64,000 nt of DNA from Myxococcales bacterium. Its GTDB lineage: Bacteria > Myxococcota_A > Polyangia > Polyangiales > Houyiibacteriaceae. This document shows, piece after piece, positions 36,548 to 46,014 of this stretch. Location: positions 1-64,000 of the forward strand of contig JAHBWH010000011.1 in the NCBI GenBank assembly GCA_019637115.1, read 5' to 3'. The position numbers and the translations under genes were made by a program. How positions within the stretch are numbered: the first letter of the stretch is position 1; every line of letters begins with the position of its first letter. The notes under the pieces were generated by a model that did no database searches, was not told the origin of the DNA, and was given only the letters and a program-made list of their open reading frames with translations.

Positions 36548-37567
36548 ATGACCGCACCCCAGATCGTCTTCTGCACCGAACGCTACGCCGCGATGGCGGA
36601 GGCGCTCTGCGCGCCCCCGCGCGCGGGGGGCCACCCCACCCGCGGGGTCGGGTTCCGCCTCGGCGAGGTCGAGCGAAAGACCTTCCCCGACGGCGAGCGC
36701 TACCGCCGCATCCTCAGCGACGTCGTCGCGCGCGACGTGATCCTCCTCGGCGGCACCGTCGACGACGCCGACACCCTCGAGCTCTACGACCTCGCGTGCG
36801 GCCTCGTGCACGAGGGCTGCCACATCCTCACCCTCGTCATCCCCTGGTTCGGCTACCAGACGATGGAGCGCGCGATCAAACCCGGCGAGGTCATCACGGC
36901 GAAGACGCGGGCGCGGCTGCTCTCGTCGATCCCCATCGCGGGGTCGGGCAACCGCGTGATGCTCCTCGATCTGCACTCGGAGGGCATCACCCAATACTTC
37001 AGCGGCAACATCCGGCCGGTGCACGTCTACGCCAAGGACGTGACGCTCCGGCTCATCCGGGAGCTTGCCGCGCAGCTCGCCCCCGAAGGCCAGGCCCGCG
37101 ACGCGGTCAGCCGCGACCGCCTCGTGCTCGGCGCGACCGACGCCGGCCGCGCCAAATGGGTCGAGTCGCTCGCGAACGATCTCGGCGTGGACGCCGCCTT
37201 CGTCTTCAAGCGCCGCCTGAGCGGCGCCCGCACGGAGGTCACGGCGCTCGCGGCCGACGTCCGCGGCAAGAGCGTCGTCATCTACGACGACATGATCCGG
37301 ACCGGCGGCTCGCTCCTCGGCGCGGCGGAGGCGTTCCGCGACGCTGGCGCGACCCGCATCGCAGCCGTGACCTCGCACGCGGTGCTGCCCGGCGACAGCC
37401 TCGAGAAGCTGCATCGCGCGGGGCTGCTCGACGCGATCGCGTGCACCGACAGTCACCCGAACGCGCGGGCGCTCGCCGAGCGCTTCCCCGACTTCCTCCG
37501 CGTCGCGAGCGTCGTCGACGTCCTCGCCGAGGCCCTCTGCCCGCGGGGGACCACGCTCGTTCCTTAG
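36548..37567 (+). CDS. prs: Ribose-phosphate pyrophosphokinase-like protein
   Basis: A 339-residue member of the PRPP synthetase family (ribose-5-phosphate + ATP to PRPP + AMP). [16 protein letters not shown] sequence ([15 protein letters not shown]), [34 protein letters not shown] and the PRPP loop [18 protein letters not shown] are present. It is somewhat divergent from housekeeping Prs: the loop has IRTGGS where most have IDTGGT, and an insertion ([13 protein letters not shown]) follows the first helix. Its place between pncB and nadE suggests it supplies PRPP to PncB. The 112-bp gap before it contains GTGGCGCCCGACGCGGCG twice, which maintains spurious frames. Confidence 0.85.
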   Translation: MTAPQIVFCTERYAAMAEALCAPPRAGGHPTRGVGFRLGEVERKTFPDGERYRRILSDVVARDVILLGGTVDDADTLELYDLACGLVHEGCHILTLVIPWFGYQTMERAIKPGEVITAKTRARLLSSIPIAGSGNRVMLLDLHSEGITQYFSGNIRPVHVYAKDVTLRLIRELAAQLAPEGQARDAVSRDRLVLGATDAGRAKWVESLANDLGVDAAFVFKRRLSGARTEVTALAADVRGKSVVIYDDMIRTGGSLLGAAEAFRDAGATRIAAVTSHAVLPGDSLEKLHRAGLLDAIACTDSHPNARALAERFPDFLRVASVVDVLAEALCPRGTTLVP

Positions 37568-37726
37568 CCCACCTTCGATGCGCGCTCCTCACGGGCCTGC
37601 TCCCGCCGAGCCGTTGCAGGCTCGTGATCCCCTCCGCGATCCCCGTGATCGCAGACCAGCTCTCGAAGCCTCGTCGACGACGAGGCGCTCCCACGGGGCT
37701 CCGAGCCCCTCGACGAAAGGTCGAAC

Positions 37727-39718
37727 ATGCACCGCGTCCACGTCGCCGTCGGCATCCTGAACCAGACCCCCTTCGCGTGGGTCGAGAACGAGACGAACCT
37801 CCGCGGCGCCATCCGCGACGCGCGCGCGAAGGGCGTCACCCTCCTCTGCCTGCCCGAGCTCGCCATCACCGGCTACGGCTGCGAGGACATGTTCCAATCC
37901 GCAGGCCTGCAGGCGCGCGCGTGGGAGATCCTGGTCCGCCTGGCGGCCGAGGAGACGCGCGGCATGGTCGTCACGGTCGGGCTCCCGCTCGAGCACCGCG
38001 GCGCGGTCTACAACTGCGCCGCCCTCTGCGTCGACGGCGCCGTCGTCGGCCTCGTCGCCAAGCGCTTCCTCGCTGGCGATGGGATCCACTACGAGCCGCG
38101 CTGGTTCAAGCCGTGGCCCGAGGGCGTCGCCACCACGATCACGCGCCCGGACGTGAGCGGCGCGCCGCAAACGATCCCGATCGGCGACCTCGCCTTCGAC
38201 GTCGGCGGGCTCCTGCTCGGCTTCGAGATCTGCGAGGACGCATGGGTCGCCGCCCGCCCCGGCGCGCGGCTCGCGCGGCTCGGGGTCGACGTCATCCTCA
38301 ACCCGAGCGCCTCTCACTTCGCGTTCGGCAAGCAGGCCGTCCGCCGGCAGATCGTCGTCGAGGGCTCCCGCGCCTTCGGCGTGACGTACCTCTACGCGAA
38401 CCTCCTCGGCAACGAAGCGGGCCGCGCGATCTACGACGGGGGCGGCATCGTCGCCTGCGCGGGCAGCCCGATCGCCGAGACGACGCGCTTCTCGTTCGCT
38501 GGCTGGCAGGTCGCCTCCGCGATCGCCGACGTCGAGCTCACGCGGCTGCAGCGCGCGCGCTCGGCGAGCTTCCGGCCCGACGTCCGCGACGACGGCGTCG
38601 TCGCGCTGCCCTTCAAGTGGCCCACGCTCCCCGCGCAGCGCGAGCGCGTCGTCGAGCTCGTCGACTACACGAAGGAGGAGGCCTTCGCGCGCGTGATGGC
38701 GCTCGGGCTCTTCGACTACCTCCGAAAGTCGCGGTCGCGCGGCTACGTCGTCTCGCTCTCGGGCGGCGCGGACTCGGCCGCCTGCGCGTGCCTCGTCCGC
38801 CTCATGGTGGAGCTCGCGCTCGCCGAGCTCGGGCCGGAGGGCGTGCGCGAGAAGCTCGCGTACGTCGAGGACCTCCCGGACGACGCCGCGGGGATCACGC
38901 GGCGGCTGCTCACGACCGCGTACCAGGCCACGCGCAACAGCTCGGAGGTCACGCTCGACGCCGCGCGCGCGGTCGCCGAGGCCTGCGGCGCCGACCACCA
39001 CGTGCTCGACGTGGACGCGCTGGTCCAGCATTACGTGTCGCTGGCCGAGGGCGCGCTCGGTCGGCCGCTGAGCTGGGATCGCGACGACCTCGCGCTGCAG
39101 AACATCCAAGCGCGCGTGCGCGCGCCCAGCGTCTGGATGCTCGCCAACGTCCGGGGCCAGCTCCTCGTGGCGACGTCCAACCGCAGCGAGGCCGCGGTCG
39201 GCTACGCGACGATGGACGGCGACACCGCGGGCGGCATCTCGCCGATCGCGGGCATCGACAAGGCGTTCCTCCGCACTTGGCTCGCGTGGCTCGAGCGCGA
39301 GGGCATCGCAGGCGTCGGTCCCGTCCCGGCGCTGGCAGCGGTCAACGTCCAACCCCCGACGGCCGAGCTGCGGCCTCTCGGAGACGCGCAGACGGACGAG
39401 GGCGACCTCATGCCCTACCCCATCCTCGACGCCATCGAGCGCGTCGCGATCCGCGACAAGAAGATGCCCGCCGAGGCCTTCGACCAGCTCCACGCGGAGC
39501 ACCCCGAGGTCGAGCCCGAGCAGCTCCGCGCCTGGGTCGTGAAGTTCTACCGCCTCTGGTCGCGCAACCAATGGAAGCGCGAGCGCTACGCGCCCTCCTT
39601 CCACGTCGACGACAAGAACCTCGACCCCAAGACCTGGTGCCGCTTCCCCATCTTGAGCGGCGGCTACGCGCTCGAGCTCGCGGAGCTCGAGGCCGCCGCG
39701 CGCGCGAGCGAGCCATGA
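37727..39718 (+). CDS. nadE: Glutamine-dependent NAD+ synthetase
   Basis: Catalyses the last NAD step, deamido-NAD + glutamine + ATP to NAD. The 663-residue protein has an N-terminal nitrilase-type glutaminase with triad Glu44 ([10 protein letters not shown]), Lys112 (AKRFLAGDG) and Cys169 (GFEICEDAW). The C-terminal synthetase domain has the P-loop [12 protein letters not shown] (about residues 343-353) and [20 protein letters not shown]. This is the long two-domain form. AAAGG lies 7 bp before the ATG. It overlaps nrtR by 4 bp (ATGA), so the two are probably translationally coupled. Confidence 0.97.
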   Translation: MHRVHVAVGILNQTPFAWVENETNLRGAIRDARAKGVTLLCLPELAITGYGCEDMFQSAGLQARAWEILVRLAAEETRGMVVTVGLPLEHRGAVYNCAALCVDGAVVGLVAKRFLAGDGIHYEPRWFKPWPEGVATTITRPDVSGAPQTIPIGDLAFDVGGLLLGFEICEDAWVAARPGARLARLGVDVILNPSASHFAFGKQAVRRQIVVEGSRAFGVTYLYANLLGNEAGRAIYDGGGIVACAGSPIAETTRFSFAGWQVASAIADVELTRLQRARSASFRPDVRDDGVVALPFKWPTLPAQRERVVELVDYTKEEAFARVMALGLFDYLRKSRSRGYVVSLSGGADSAACACLVRLMVELALAELGPEGVREKLAYVEDLPDDAAGITRRLLTTAYQATRNSSEVTLDAARAVAEACGADHHVLDVDALVQHYVSLAEGALGRPLSWDRDDLALQNIQARVRAPSVWMLANVRGQLLVATSNRSEAAVGYATMDGDTAGGISPIAGIDKAFLRTWLAWLEREGIAGVGPVPALAAVNVQPPTAELRPLGDAQTDEGDLMPYPILDAIERVAIRDKKMPAEAFDQLHAEHPEVEPEQLRAWVVKFYRLWSRNQWKRERYAPSFHVDDKNLDPKTWCRFPILSGGYALELAELEAAARASEP

Positions 39719-40458
39719 GCCCCCCGCTGGCGACGAGCGCCCCCGAGGCGACGACCTACCCCTTCCCGCGGCCAGCCCTCACGGTCGACTGTGTCGTCTT
39801 CGGGCTCGACGACGAAGGCCTGAAGGTCCTGCTCATCGAGCGCGAGCTCGAGCCCTTCCGCGGCCAGTGGGCGCTCCCCGGCGGCTTCGTCCGGGTCGGC
39901 GAGGGGCTCGAGCAGGCCGCGCGCCGCGAGCTCGCGGAGGAGACGGGCCTCGGGCCGGGCCTGAGCCCGCACGCACCCACGTTCTTCCTCGAGCAGCTCT
40001 TCACCTTCGGCGACCCGCGCCGCGATCCGCGCGAGCACACCGTGAGCGTCGCCTTCTTCGCGCTCGTCAACATCCGCGACCACGCCATCCGCGCCGCGAC
40101 CGACGCGCGCGACGCGCGCTGGGTGGCGATCGACGCGCCACGCGCGCTCGCCTTCGACCACGACCACATCTTGGCCGTCGCCCTCGCGCGGCTCCGCGGC
40201 AAGCTGCGTTATCAGCCCATCGGCTTCGAGCTCCTCCCCCCGCGCTTCACGCTCACCGAGCTCCAGCGGCTCTACGAGACGGTCCTCGGGACCTCCCTCG
40301 ACAAGCGCAACTTCCGCAAGAAGATCCTCGCGCTCGGCTTCGTCGTGGAGACGGGTGAGCTCGAGGAGGGCGTGCGGCGACGTCGCGCGCGGCTCTACCG
40401 CTTCGACGAGGCGCGCTACCGCGCGCTCGAGCGCGAGGGCTTCTCCCTCTGGATCTGA
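39715..40458 (+). CDS. nrtR: NrtR-type Nudix transcriptional regulator of NAD metabolism
   Basis: A 247-residue regulator. The N-terminal Nudix domain has a perfect Nudix box, [20 protein letters not shown] followed by TGL (G-x5-E-x7-REUxEExGU), so ADP-ribose-type hydrolysis may be retained. The C-terminal winged helix reads [20 protein letters not shown] and [20 protein letters not shown], with RARLYRFD at the end, the pattern that defines NrtR proteins. NrtR represses NAD biosynthesis genes and is released by ADP-ribose-type ligands. Its place inside the operon it is predicted to control suggests autoregulation through the site upstream of pncB. Confidence 0.93.
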   Translation: MSPPLATSAPEATTYPFPRPALTVDCVVFGLDDEGLKVLLIERELEPFRGQWALPGGFVRVGEGLEQAARRELAEETGLGPGLSPHAPTFFLEQLFTFGDPRRDPREHTVSVAFFALVNIRDHAIRAATDARDARWVAIDAPRALAFDHDHILAVALARLRGKLRYQPIGFELLPPRFTLTELQRLYETVLGTSLDKRNFRKKILALGFVVETGELEEGVRRRRARLYRFDEARYRALEREGFSLWI

Positions 40459-40531
40459 TCTGCCCTCCTCCACGGCGCCCCCATCACCGATCGCGCTCCC
40501 CCGGAGCTGCCCTCACCCCTCGGAGGTCCCC

Positions 40532-41131
40532 ATGCGCGCGCTCATCCTGGTCGACTTGCAGAACGACTTCCTCCCGGGCGGCGCGCTCGCCGTCTCGGAG
40601 GGCGACGCGGTCGTGCCCCTCGCGAACGCGCTCGCGACGCGCTTCGAGCTCGTCGTCGCGACGCAAGACTGGCACCCGCCCCGCCACCAATCCTTCGCTT
40701 CGCAGCACGAGGGGCGCGCGCCCGGCGAGCTCATCGACCTCCACGGCTTGCCGCAGGTGCTCTGGCCCGACCACTGCGTGCAGGGCACCTTCGGCGCGGA
40801 CTTCGCGCCCGCGCTCGACCTGACGCGCGTTGCCCGCGTCTTCCAGAAGGGCATCCACCCCGAGGTCGACAGCTACAGCGGCTTCTTCGACAACGGTCGC
40901 CGGCACGACACGGGGCTCACGGACTATCTCCGCGAGCGAAACGTCGCCGAGGTCCACGTCTGCGGGCTCGCGACGGACTACTGCGTGCGCTTCACGGCGC
41001 TCGACGCCGCGAGCCTCGGCTTCGAGACCCACCTCGTCCTCCCGGCCTGCCGCGGCGTCGAGCTGCGCGAAGGCGACGTGGCGAGCGCCCTCGACGAGAT
41101 GGCGGCGGCGGGGGTGCGGATCACCTCGTGA
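40532..41131 (+). CDS. pncA: Nicotinamidase
   Basis: Hydrolyses nicotinamide to nicotinate, the substrate of PncB. The 199-residue isochorismatase-fold protein has catalytic Asp8 (LVDLQNDFLPGG), Lys106 (RVFQKGIHPEVDSYSGF) and Cys151 (LATDYCVRFTALDA), and metal ligands in QDWHPPRHQSF (Asp46, His48, His52). All key residues are intact. GGAGG lies 6 bp before the ATG, the strongest ribosome-binding site in this cluster. It follows nrtR by 73 bp. Confidence 0.96.
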   Translation: MRALILVDLQNDFLPGGALAVSEGDAVVPLANALATRFELVVATQDWHPPRHQSFASQHEGRAPGELIDLHGLPQVLWPDHCVQGTFGADFAPALDLTRVARVFQKGIHPEVDSYSGFFDNGRRHDTGLTDYLRERNVAEVHVCGLATDYCVRFTALDAASLGFETHLVLPACRGVELREGDVASALDEMAAAGVRITS

Positions 41132-41157
41132 GCTAGCTGCCCTGCTATCCTTCCGTC

Positions 41158-42123
41158 ATGGATCTCGACCGCATGCTCGCGATGTGCCACCGCGACCAGT
41201 GGCAGGCCGACGATCTGGACTGGAGCGTGAAGCCTCGCGCGCTCTCGCCCGAGCACGAGGTGGCGATCTGCCAATACTTCACCGACATGAGCGGCATCGA
41301 GCTGCTCGCCGGCGAGCTCTTCCGCGTGCAGCGCGATCTCGCCACCGACCCGCGCCTCGTCGCCATCTTCGACAGCTTCGTCGTCGACGAGGAGCGGCAC
41401 GCCGAGGTCGCGCGGCGCCTCGCCGCGCACTACGACGTCCACCGGTACCGAACGTACACGCTCAACCCGCACCTCGCGCGCTTCCGCGACGCCTTCGTCG
41501 AGGCCGTGCACCACCTGCCGCCCGACATCGCGAACGCCTACATCACGACCGGTGAGCTGCTGCTCGACGTCGCGCTGCTCCGCTCGCTCGACGACTTCGT
41601 GAACGACGAGATGAGCCACGCCGCGATGCACCTCATCAACCGCGACGAGTCCCGCCACATCGCGATCGACTACTTCATGGTCGAGTACTACGGCAGCGGC
41701 GCGTACGACGCGTGGCTCGCCGCGCAACCGAAGAAACCCTTGCGCGAGCGCGCGCGCGCGGCGGCGGCGCTGCTGACGTTCCTCTACCACGCGGGCCCCT
41801 TCTTCAAGGCCGTCTTCTTCGCGCCGATGGACATGACCGATCCGCAGGGCGAGCGGCTGCTCGAGGCGTTCAAGCGCATCCAGCTCCTCGGCGAGCGCCC
41901 GGGGATCGCCGACCGCCCCTTCCCGCGCTTCATCCGCGGCGTGCAGTCGCTCTTCAACCATCCGGTCGCGGGCCGGCTCGCGGGCCCCGCGCTCGCCCGC
42001 GTGATCGGCCTCGACCCCCGCGTCATCCGCACGCTCTACACCGAGGAAGAGAAGCGCCGCGCCGACGCGATGAGCGTCGAAGAGCTGGCTGAAGAGGCGC
42101 TCGCCGCCAAATACCGGAGCTGA
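41158..42123 (+). CDS. Ferritin-like diiron carboxylate protein (AurF/N-oxygenase-like)
   Basis: A 321-residue all-helical protein with two diiron-type motifs: ELLAGELF about 35 residues before DEERHAEV, and ELLLDVALL about 35 residues before NRDESRHIAIDYF. The E...ExxH pattern is that of ferritin-like diiron proteins; arrangement and length resemble AurF-type N-oxygenases and related hydroxylases. The substrate is unknown. It starts 26 bp after pncA in the same direction, so it is probably co-transcribed with the NAD cluster, which raises the possibility of a pyridine- or NAD-linked substrate (inference only). Confidence 0.75.
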   Translation: MDLDRMLAMCHRDQWQADDLDWSVKPRALSPEHEVAICQYFTDMSGIELLAGELFRVQRDLATDPRLVAIFDSFVVDEERHAEVARRLAAHYDVHRYRTYTLNPHLARFRDAFVEAVHHLPPDIANAYITTGELLLDVALLRSLDDFVNDEMSHAAMHLINRDESRHIAIDYFMVEYYGSGAYDAWLAAQPKKPLRERARAAAALLTFLYHAGPFFKAVFFAPMDMTDPQGERLLEAFKRIQLLGERPGIADRPFPRFIRGVQSLFNHPVAGRLAGPALARVIGLDPRVIRTLYTEEEKRRADAMSVEELAEEALAAKYRS

Positions 42124-42224
42124 GTACAGCGAACCGGAAGCGCTCGCTGCCCAACACCGGAGCTGAGCGCGGCCGCTGGAGACGCTCGCTGCCACGAGCG
42201 CGATCGCCGGAGGCTCTCGGCGGC

Positions 42225-42285
42225 CACCGCGCGGATGCGTCGGACACCGTGGCGCCAGGCACCGCGCGGATGCGTCGGACACCGT
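42225..42285. repeat. Tandem 26-bp direct repeat between convergent genes
   Basis: Two identical 26-mers, 42225-42250 and 42260-42285, begin CACCGCGCGGATGCGTC and end GGACACCGT, spaced 35 bp start to start. They lie in the 169-bp gap between the convergent diiron and DUF1415 genes. Short fragments of the 3' coding end (ACCGGAGCTGAG) and CGCTCGCTGCC are also repeated in this gap. Confidence 0.8.
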
Positions 42286-42292
42286 GCTGGCG

Positions 42293-42976
42293 TCAGGCGA
42301 GCGCGCGCGCGTAGGCCGCGTCACGATCGGCGCGGATGTCGGCGAGCACCGCCTCCACCGCGTCGACCCCGCGCTCCTCGACCGTCGCGAGGTTCACCTC
42401 GGCCACGCGCTCGTGCAGCGGCTTGCGCACGGGCCGCGCGAGGAGCTCGGCGAGGTTCGTGCTCGCGAGATCGACGAAGCCCGTCCCCTCCTCGCCGCGG
42501 CGGAGCTCGCTGAGCACCGAGAGGCGAACACATTGGATGGTCGGATCCGGTGACCGACGGAGGAAGGGCACGAGGCGCGCGGGGCTCTCGAGGTCCGCCG
42601 CCGCGTCGGGGTGGAACTCGGCGAGCGCCATCGGCGGCGAGCTCCCGTGCGCAGCCGCGTGCCGCTCCCGCAGTCGCGCGACGAAGCGCGCCATCGCCCG
42701 CGCGCTCACCGGCAGGCGCGGCAAGACGACCAGCCCGACCGCGACGTGCGCCCGCGCGGCGTGCGCTTCGATCGCGACGAGCGCGGCCTCCTCCGCCTCC
42801 GGCTCGTCGGCGTCCAGCACGACGCGGACCTCGACCTCGCCCTGCGCCCTCGCGCGGGCCGCCCACGGGCAGAAGCCGAACGCCTCGACGACCTCGACCT
42901 CGTAGCGGGCGTAGATGCGACGGGCCTCGCGCTCGAGCGCCGTCGCGCGCGCGGCGTCCAGCGGCGCCGCCGTCAT
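42293..42976 (-). CDS. DUF1415-family protein
   Basis: A 227-residue cytoplasmic protein. EAFGFCPWAARARAQGEVEV near residue 32, VGLVVLPRLP in the middle, MALAEFHPDAAADL and LVPFLRRSPDPTIQCVRLS match the DUF1415 pattern (conserved FCPWA and FHPDA with an RSPxPT segment). The function of the family is not known. It overlaps the upstream Nudix gene by 4 bp (ATGA), so the pair forms an operon. Confidence 0.8.
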   Translation of the reverse strand: MTAAPLDAARATALEREARRIYARYEVEVVEAFGFCPWAARARAQGEVEVRVVLDADEPEAEEAALVAIEAHAARAHVAVGLVVLPRLPVSARAMARFVARLRERHAAAHGSSPPMALAEFHPDAAADLESPARLVPFLRRSPDPTIQCVRLSVLSELRRGEEGTGFVDLASTNLAELLARPVRKPLHERVAEVNLATVEERGVDAVEAVLADIRADRDAAYARALA

Positions 42977-43443
42977 CCGAGCTTCTGCGCGAGATAGTCA
43001 CGCAGGTGAGGGACGATCTTCTGTCGAAGGAGCACCTCGGGCCGCTCGAAGCGCGCCCAGATCACCTCGCGCTCGTCGACGCGGATCGTCGGCCGCGCGT
43101 CGAGCGTGGTCTCGTAGATGTCGAGCGTGTCCTTGCGGAACTCGAAGGGATGGGAGCCGTGGTACGCGTGCTCGAATCGCTCCGGCTCGACGCGGACCCT
43201 CGTCTCCTCACGCAGCTCGCGCGACGCCGCGACGCGCGGATCCTCGCCAGGGTGCACGTACCCGCCGGGCAAGGTGAGGAAGCTCCGATAGGAGTTCTTC
43301 ACGTGGAGGATCTCCCCGTCGTGCCACACCGCCGCGAGCGCGCCGCTCGTCTCCGGACGCCGGAGGAACCAATAGCTGCGCAGCATCAAATGAGCCGCGC
43401 GGTAGGCGGTGCGGATCGGCGCGTTGAGCATGGGCGAGAGCAT
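42973..43443 (-). CDS. Nudix hydrolase
   Basis: A 156-residue Nudix protein. The box reads GGYVHPGEDPRVAASRELRE followed by ETRV; the last Gly of the canonical EExG is Arg but the catalytic Glu residues are present. Surrounding strands (VKNSYRSFLTLPGG, EVIWARFE) fit an MutT-like fold. The substrate is unknown. It is translationally coupled to the DUF1415 gene. Confidence 0.85.
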   Translation of the reverse strand: MLSPMLNAPIRTAYRAAHLMLRSYWFLRRPETSGALAAVWHDGEILHVKNSYRSFLTLPGGYVHPGEDPRVAASRELREETRVRVEPERFEHAYHGSHPFEFRKDTLDIYETTLDARPTIRVDEREVIWARFERPEVLLRQKIVPHLRDYLAQKLG

Positions 43444-43644
43444 AGTACGAATCCCACCTCGTCTTGGCGTGCGGCATCCACCGGTCGCCGCGCTCGCTCG
43501 GGACGGCCCGCCCGACGCGCACGCGCCGTAGCAGACGTCAGGGCACGGGCTGCCCGGCTCGCGACCCGGCGGGTCTCTCGACGGCGCCGTCGCTCAGCGG
43601 CGGACGCCGCCCGCCATCGCCGCACGGTCGCCAGACTCGAGGGA

Positions 43645-46014
43645 TCAGTAGCGCCGCGCGGACGCCCACTGCGCGTGGAACGCCTCGAGCGCCTCCGACG
43701 TCGACGCGACCTCGCCCGCGAGCACGGCGCGCGTCGTCTCGTCGTGACCGATCATCCGCCCGAGGCGCGCCGTCTCCCACCGCGAGCCGTGGGTCCGCGC
43801 GAGCGCGGCCGCGAGCGCGAGCCCGAACCGGACCGGCCGAAAGCGCGCGGGGTCGTCGACGCGGAGGGCGAGGCCTCGGCAGGGCTCGCCGCGGTAGGGC
43901 CTCGCGCGCGGGACGAAGGTGGTCTCCGCGACCTCGAGGCCCTCGACGTCGCCGAGCGCCGCGCGCAGCGAGGCGGCGTCGATCCACGGCGCACCCACGA
44001 CCTCGAAGGGCGTCTCGGTGCCGCGCCCGACGCTCAGGTTCGTCCCCTCGACGAGCGCCACGCCCGGGTAGAGCAGCGCGGTCTCGGGCCGCGGGAGGTT
44101 CGGAGACGGCGGCGTCCACCGCAGCCCCGTGTCGCCCCAGCGCATCGTGGGGCGCCAGCCCTGCATCCAGACGACGTCGAGCTCGGACGCGCGCGGGGCG
44201 CTCGACGCGAGCAGCCCCGCGAGCTCCCCCAACGTGAGCCCGTGCCGCACGGGCAGCGGGTGGTGGTTGACGAACGAGCGATGCGCGGGCTCGAGCATCG
44301 GCCCCTCGAGCTCCGACCCGAGCGGGTTCGGGCGGTCGAGGACGAGCACCGCGACGCCGGCCTCGGCGGCCGCCCGGAGCGTCGCGTGCAGCGTGCTCGC
44401 GTAGGTGAAGAAGCGGGCGCCGACGTCTTGCAGATCGACCACGACGACGTCGACGCCGCGCAGGGTCTCGGGCGGCGGCGAGCGCACCCGGCCGAAGAGG
44501 CTCGTCACGGGCACGCCGCGCCACACGCCGTCCTGCAACGCGCCCTCGGCCTGGCTCGCGAGTCCGTGCTCGGGCGCGAAGAGCCTGGCGAGCACGAGCT
44601 GCCCCGACACGTGCGCGCGCCAGAGGAGCTCGCTCGTCGGGAGGCCGTCGCTCGCGCGGCCAGCGTCGTGCGTGAGCAGCGCGACGCGCTTGCCGCGGAG
44701 GCGGTCGAGGCCCTCGTCGCGGAGGACGTCGACGCCCAGGCGAACGACGCGAGGGCGCGGCGGCGCGATGGACCCGACGGCGCCGGAGACGAGCCGGGAC
44801 AGATCGCGCCGGAGGGCGCCGACCCGGCCTTGCCCGTCGGGGTGCACGCGGCTCGTCAGGAGGACCACGTAGAGGTCTTGCGCCGGATCGATGACGATCG
44901 ACGTGCCCGTGTAGCCCGTATGCCCGTAGGCCTGCTCGGAGAATCCGTCTCCGATCGCGCAGTCCCAGCCGAGGCAGCGCGACCCAAACCGCGCACGCAT
45001 CGCTCCGTGCGCCTCGGCCCGGAGCGCTGCGCCGCCGAGCAGGGCCTCGGCGAGCCGCGCGAGATCGTCGACGGTCGCGAAGACGCCCGCGTGCCCCGCG
45101 ACGCCCTCGAGCCGCCACGCGCGAGGGTCGTCGACCTCGCCGTGGATGATCGGCGGGGGCGCGCCCGGCGCGGCTCGCCGAGGCGCGCGCTCGGTCGGCG
45201 CGACGTCGTCGCGAGGTCCGGGGTTGAAGTCGGCCGAGAGCCCGAGGGGTTCGAAGAGCTCGCGCCGCATCAGGGCGTCGAGTCGCTCGCCGGACGCCCG
45301 CTCGAGCCACGCTCCGAGCGCGATGAAGTGGAGGTCGCCGTAGCGAGGCGCTCCGCCGGGCAGGCGCTCGGGGGCGCCGGCGAGCGCGCGGGACAGCCGC
45401 TCGGCGCGGCTCCCCTCCTCCAGCTCGCGGAGCGGGTTCGCGCGACGGAGCCCCGCGCGGTGGGTGAGCAGGTGGCGCAGGGTGATGCGACGACCCGCGA
45501 GCTCGGGGAGCTGGTCATCCACGGGCGCGTCGAGGGCCTCGTCGAGCGGGCGCTCGTGGCGGTCGAGCCATCGCAGCGCGAGCAGGGCGGTGAGGGGCTT
45601 GGTGACCGACGCGAGATCGAAGCGGGTCTCCTCCGTCATGGGCGCCGGAGTCGGCTCGACCTGGCGGAGGCCGTAGGCGCGGCGGAAGACGATCCCGTCC
45701 GCGCGGCCGACGGCGACGACGGCCCCCGGCACCTCCCCCCGCTCGATCGCCTGCGCGAGCCGCTGGTCGATCGCCTGCTCGACCGCCCAAGGGAGCCTCG
45801 GCGCGGGGGCGAGGGGTGCGAGCACCTCTCCAGGGACCTCGTCCGCGGACTGCGCAGCCTCCAGCCCGTGCCCCGCCTCGCCTGCCGCCTCGCCCGCCGC
45901 CTCGCCCGCCGACTCGACGCCCTCCAAAGGCGTCGCCTCCCGGGAAAGGCTCGCGCGCGGGCGCTCGGACGCGCCACCACACGCGAGCAGCAAGACGAGG
46001 AGAGCGCGTGACAC
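43645..46014 (-). CDS. Beta-lactamase-like hydrolase fused to NamZ-type exo-muramidase (DUF1343)
   Basis: A 789-residue exported protein. The GTG start gives SRALLVLLLACGG, a short signal ending at a Cys (probable lipoprotein). An Ala/Glu-rich linker (GEAAGEAAGEAG) precedes a class C beta-lactamase/DD-peptidase-like domain (about 75-410): SVTK (Ser136-Lys139), Tyr in APRYGDLHF and HTGYTGTS near the C-terminal end. From about 425 a DUF1343 domain follows: RGKRVALLTHDAGR, VVDLQDVGARFFTY, LDRPNPLGSELEGPM and EGTNLSVGRGTETPFEVVGA, the hallmark of NamZ, which removes N-acetylmuramic acid from peptidoglycan fragments. In Bacillus the homologues ybbE and ybbC are adjacent genes; here they form one polypeptide. 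Confidence 0.88.
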   Translation of the reverse strand: MSRALLVLLLACGGASERPRASLSREATPLEGVESAGEAAGEAAGEAGHGLEAAQSADEVPGEVLAPLAPAPRLPWAVEQAIDQRLAQAIERGEVPGAVVAVGRADGIVFRRAYGLRQVEPTPAPMTEETRFDLASVTKPLTALLALRWLDRHERPLDEALDAPVDDQLPELAGRRITLRHLLTHRAGLRRANPLRELEEGSRAERLSRALAGAPERLPGGAPRYGDLHFIALGAWLERASGERLDALMRRELFEPLGLSADFNPGPRDDVAPTERAPRRAAPGAPPPIIHGEVDDPRAWRLEGVAGHAGVFATVDDLARLAEALLGGAALRAEAHGAMRARFGSRCLGWDCAIGDGFSEQAYGHTGYTGTSIVIDPAQDLYVVLLTSRVHPDGQGRVGALRRDLSRLVSGAVGSIAPPRPRVVRLGVDVLRDEGLDRLRGKRVALLTHDAGRASDGLPTSELLWRAHVSGQLVLARLFAPEHGLASQAEGALQDGVWRGVPVTSLFGRVRSPPPETLRGVDVVVVDLQDVGARFFTYASTLHATLRAAAEAGVAVLVLDRPNPLGSELEGPMLEPAHRSFVNHHPLPVRHGLTLGELAGLLASSAPRASELDVVWMQGWRPTMRWGDTGLRWTPPSPNLPRPETALLYPGVALVEGTNLSVGRGTETPFEVVGAPWIDAASLRAALGDVEGLEVAETTFVPRARPYRGEPCRGLALRVDDPARFRPVRFGLALAAALARTHGSRWETARLGRMIGHDETTRAVLAGEVASTSEALEAFHAQWASARRY

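Noticed and set aside
42124-42292. Short ORFs between the diiron and DUF1415 genes
   Set aside because: They consist of the 26-bp direct repeat and fragments of coding ends, with no start site or conserved sequence.
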